From [Erwinia] mediterraneensis (GTDB lineage Bacteria > Pseudomonadota > Gammaproteobacteria > Enterobacterales > Enterobacteriaceae): a stretch of 64,000 nucleotides of DNA. The notes beneath the pieces are model-generated. The model ran no database searches. It was not told the DNA's origin and saw only the letters and a program-made list of their open reading frames with translations. Shown here piece after piece: positions 62,990 through 64,000 of this stretch. The stretch lies in contig NZ_LR026978.1 in NCBI RefSeq assembly GCF_900604315.1, forward strand, positions 1,137,527-1,201,526. Reading direction: 5' to 3'. How positions within the stretch are numbered: position 1 is the first letter of the stretch; each line of letters opens with the position of its first letter. The position numbers were made by a program, and so were the translations under genes.

Positions 62990-63673
62990 ATGCTACCAAT
63001 GCCAGGCGTCTGTTGGCTATGCCACCTGCCGTTGCGTTTGTCGCAACACGGCATGTGCAGCGTCTGTCTGCGCCAGCTGCCTGCCCTGCCGCCGCTTTGC
63101 CCGTGCTGCGCCCTGCCATCGCCACATCCCCGCCAGCCTTGCGGCCGCTGCCTGCAGCGCCCACCGCCCTGGCAGGCGCTGGTGTGTGTCAGCGATTATG
63201 CGCCGCCGCTCAGTGAGTTGGTCCATCGCCTGAAATTTTCCGGGGTCACCGCACTCAGAGTGATGCTGGCAAGATTACTTTTGCTAAGCTGGTTACAGGC
63301 GCGCAGGATGCGCCTCGTGCCGCGTCCCGATCTGCTGCTGTGCGTTCCGCTGCACAAAAGGCGTTTATGGCGACGCGGCTTTAATCAGTCGGCTTTGCTG
63401 GCAACGCCGCTGGCACACTGGCTGCAGTGCGAATTTTGGCCCCATGGCATCCGCCGCCCGCGTGCGGCCTTGCCGCAGCATCAGCTGAACGCACGCCAGC
63501 GGCAACGTAACCTGCGTGGGGCGTTTCGCCTTGAAATGGATGTCACAGCACGCCATATTGCGCTGATTGACGACGTAGTCACGACCGGCAGTACGGTGGC
63601 AGAAATCAGCCATCTTTTGCAGGCCCGGGGGGCGGCCAGCGTACAGGTCTGGTGCCTGTGCCGTACCTTGTAG
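62990..63673 (+). CDS. gntX: ComF-family phosphoribosyltransferase-like protein GntX
   Basis: A 227-residue protein with an N-terminal zinc-ribbon-like region rich in Cys (CWLCHLPLRLSQHGMCSVCL, CPCC, CGRC; about residues 8-60) and a C-terminal PRTase domain with the PRPP loop ALIDDVVTTGSTVAE (about 193-207). Similar to ComFC, required for DNA uptake in naturally competent bacteria; E. coli GntX/YhgH is linked to use of DNA as a nutrient. This is notable beside hofMNOPQ in the same window. Confidence 0.93.
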   Translation: MLPMPGVCWLCHLPLRLSQHGMCSVCLRQLPALPPLCPCCALPSPHPRQPCGRCLQRPPPWQALVCVSDYAPPLSELVHRLKFSGVTALRVMLARLLLLSWLQARRMRLVPRPDLLLCVPLHKRRLWRRGFNQSALLATPLAHWLQCEFWPHGIRRPRAALPQHQLNARQRQRNLRGAFRLEMDVTARHIALIDDVVTTGSTVAEISHLLQARGAASVQVWCLCRTL

Positions 63674-63694
63674 AGCGCCGTTGATGGGCGTATT

Positions 63695-63719
63695 ATAACC
63701 AACTAAATTAGTCAACTAT
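63695..63719 (+). promoter_or_regulatory. IscR type-1 site upstream of nfuA
   Basis: The 25-bp stretch contains the palindromic core ACTAAATTAGTCAACTAT and matches about 23 of 25 positions of the type-1 IscR consensus (ATASYYGACTRWWWYAGTC followed by RRSTAT). It lies 12 bp before the nfuA ATG. E. coli nfuA is repressed by holo-IscR at a type-1 site. Confidence 0.75.
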
Positions 63720-63731
63720 TGAGCAATCGCC

Positions 63732-64000
63732 ATGATCCGTATTACCGATGCTGCCCAGGAGCATTTTGCAAAACTGCTGTCAAAACAGGAAGATGGCACC
63801 CAAATCCGTGTGTTCGTGATTAATCCCGGCACGCCGACGGCGGAGTGCGGTGTTTCTTACTGCCCGCCGGATGCTGTGGAAGCAACCGACACTGAGCTCA
63901 AGTTTGAAAAGCTCTCCGCTTATGTGGATGAGCTGAGCGCGCCCTATCTGGAAGATGCCGAGATCGACTTTGTGACCGATAATCTCGGTTCTCAGCTGAC
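63732..64000 (+). CDS. nfuA: Fe-S biogenesis protein NfuA, N-terminal part (cut by window edge)
   Basis: Fe-S carrier that delivers 4Fe-4S clusters to targets such as aconitase and LipA. About 89 residues are visible, starting [20 protein letters not shown], covering most of the degenerate A-type carrier domain ([18 protein letters not shown]). The Nfu domain with its CxxC motif lies past the right edge. Its promoter region carries an IscR site. Confidence 0.97.
   Translation, partial: MIRITDAAQEHFAKLLSKQEDGTQIRVFVINPGTPTAECGVSYCPPDAVEATDTELKFEKLSAYVDELSAPYLEDAEIDFVTDNLGSQL

Overview
The window is a chromosomal segment of a member of the Enterobacterales, most probably an Erwiniaceae-type bacterium (Pantoea/Erwinia-like); the family-level call is inference from protein similarity and local gene content. 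The backbone follows the E. coli order str operon - fkpA/slyD - kef - crp - argD/pabA - nir/cysG - dam/aro - hof - mrcA - igaA - pckA - envZ/ompR - greB/tex - bioH/nfuA almost gene for gene. Both ends are cut: the left edge runs through EF-Tu (tuf) and the right edge through nfuA.

Layout. (1) 1-5.5 kb: a minus-strand translation block (yheO-tusDCB, then rpsL-rpsG-fusA-tuf) with a good promoter ahead of rpsL. (2) 5.7-12.5 kb: proline isomerases fkpA and slyD, slyX, the glutathione-gated K+ efflux system kefGB, yheV, and the ABC-F factor yheS. (3) 12.5-16.8 kb: a tauABCD taurine operon plus a LysE/RhtB exporter, set between yheS and yheT, which are neighbours in E. coli. (4) 16.9-26 kb: yheTU, prkB, yhfA, crp, yhfK, argD (with paired ARG boxes), pabA, the fic/yhfG toxin-antitoxin pair and ppiA. 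(5) 26.1-31.9 kb: tsgA and the nitrite/siroheme locus; nirB carries one in-frame TGA, nirC is absent, and nirD and cysG are intact. (6) 31.9-38 kb: aroK-aroB-damX-dam-rpe-gph-trpS. (7) 38.4-44.5 kb: hofMNOPQ (type IV pilus-like DNA-uptake genes) and mrcA. (8) 44.6-46.6 kb: an AT-rich accessory island between mrcA and nudE. It holds a pesticin-like muramidase, a four-cysteine LprI-like secreted partner, a decayed second muramidase and a second LprI-like gene. (9) 46.9-56 kb: nudE, igaA, yrfG, hslR, hslO, pckA, envZ, ompR. (10) 56-64 kb: a yjbE-like secreted protein, greB, tex, a GH13 sugar phosphorylase and a YhcN/BhsA-like protein where E. coli carries feoABC, then bioH, gntX and nfuA.

The most notable content is the muramidase/LprI-like island, best read as a lysozyme effector-immunity locus that was duplicated. 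One effector copy was then lost while its immunity gene was kept. The second is the nirB interruption at a cysteine position, next to the missing nirC, which suggests recent decay of NADH-nitrite reductase. Regulatory sites readable directly include a perfect FNR box at nirB, two ARG boxes 21 bp apart at argD, a 25-bp IscR type-1-like site at nfuA, a CRP site between ppiA and tsgA, and a probable sigma-E promoter at fkpA.
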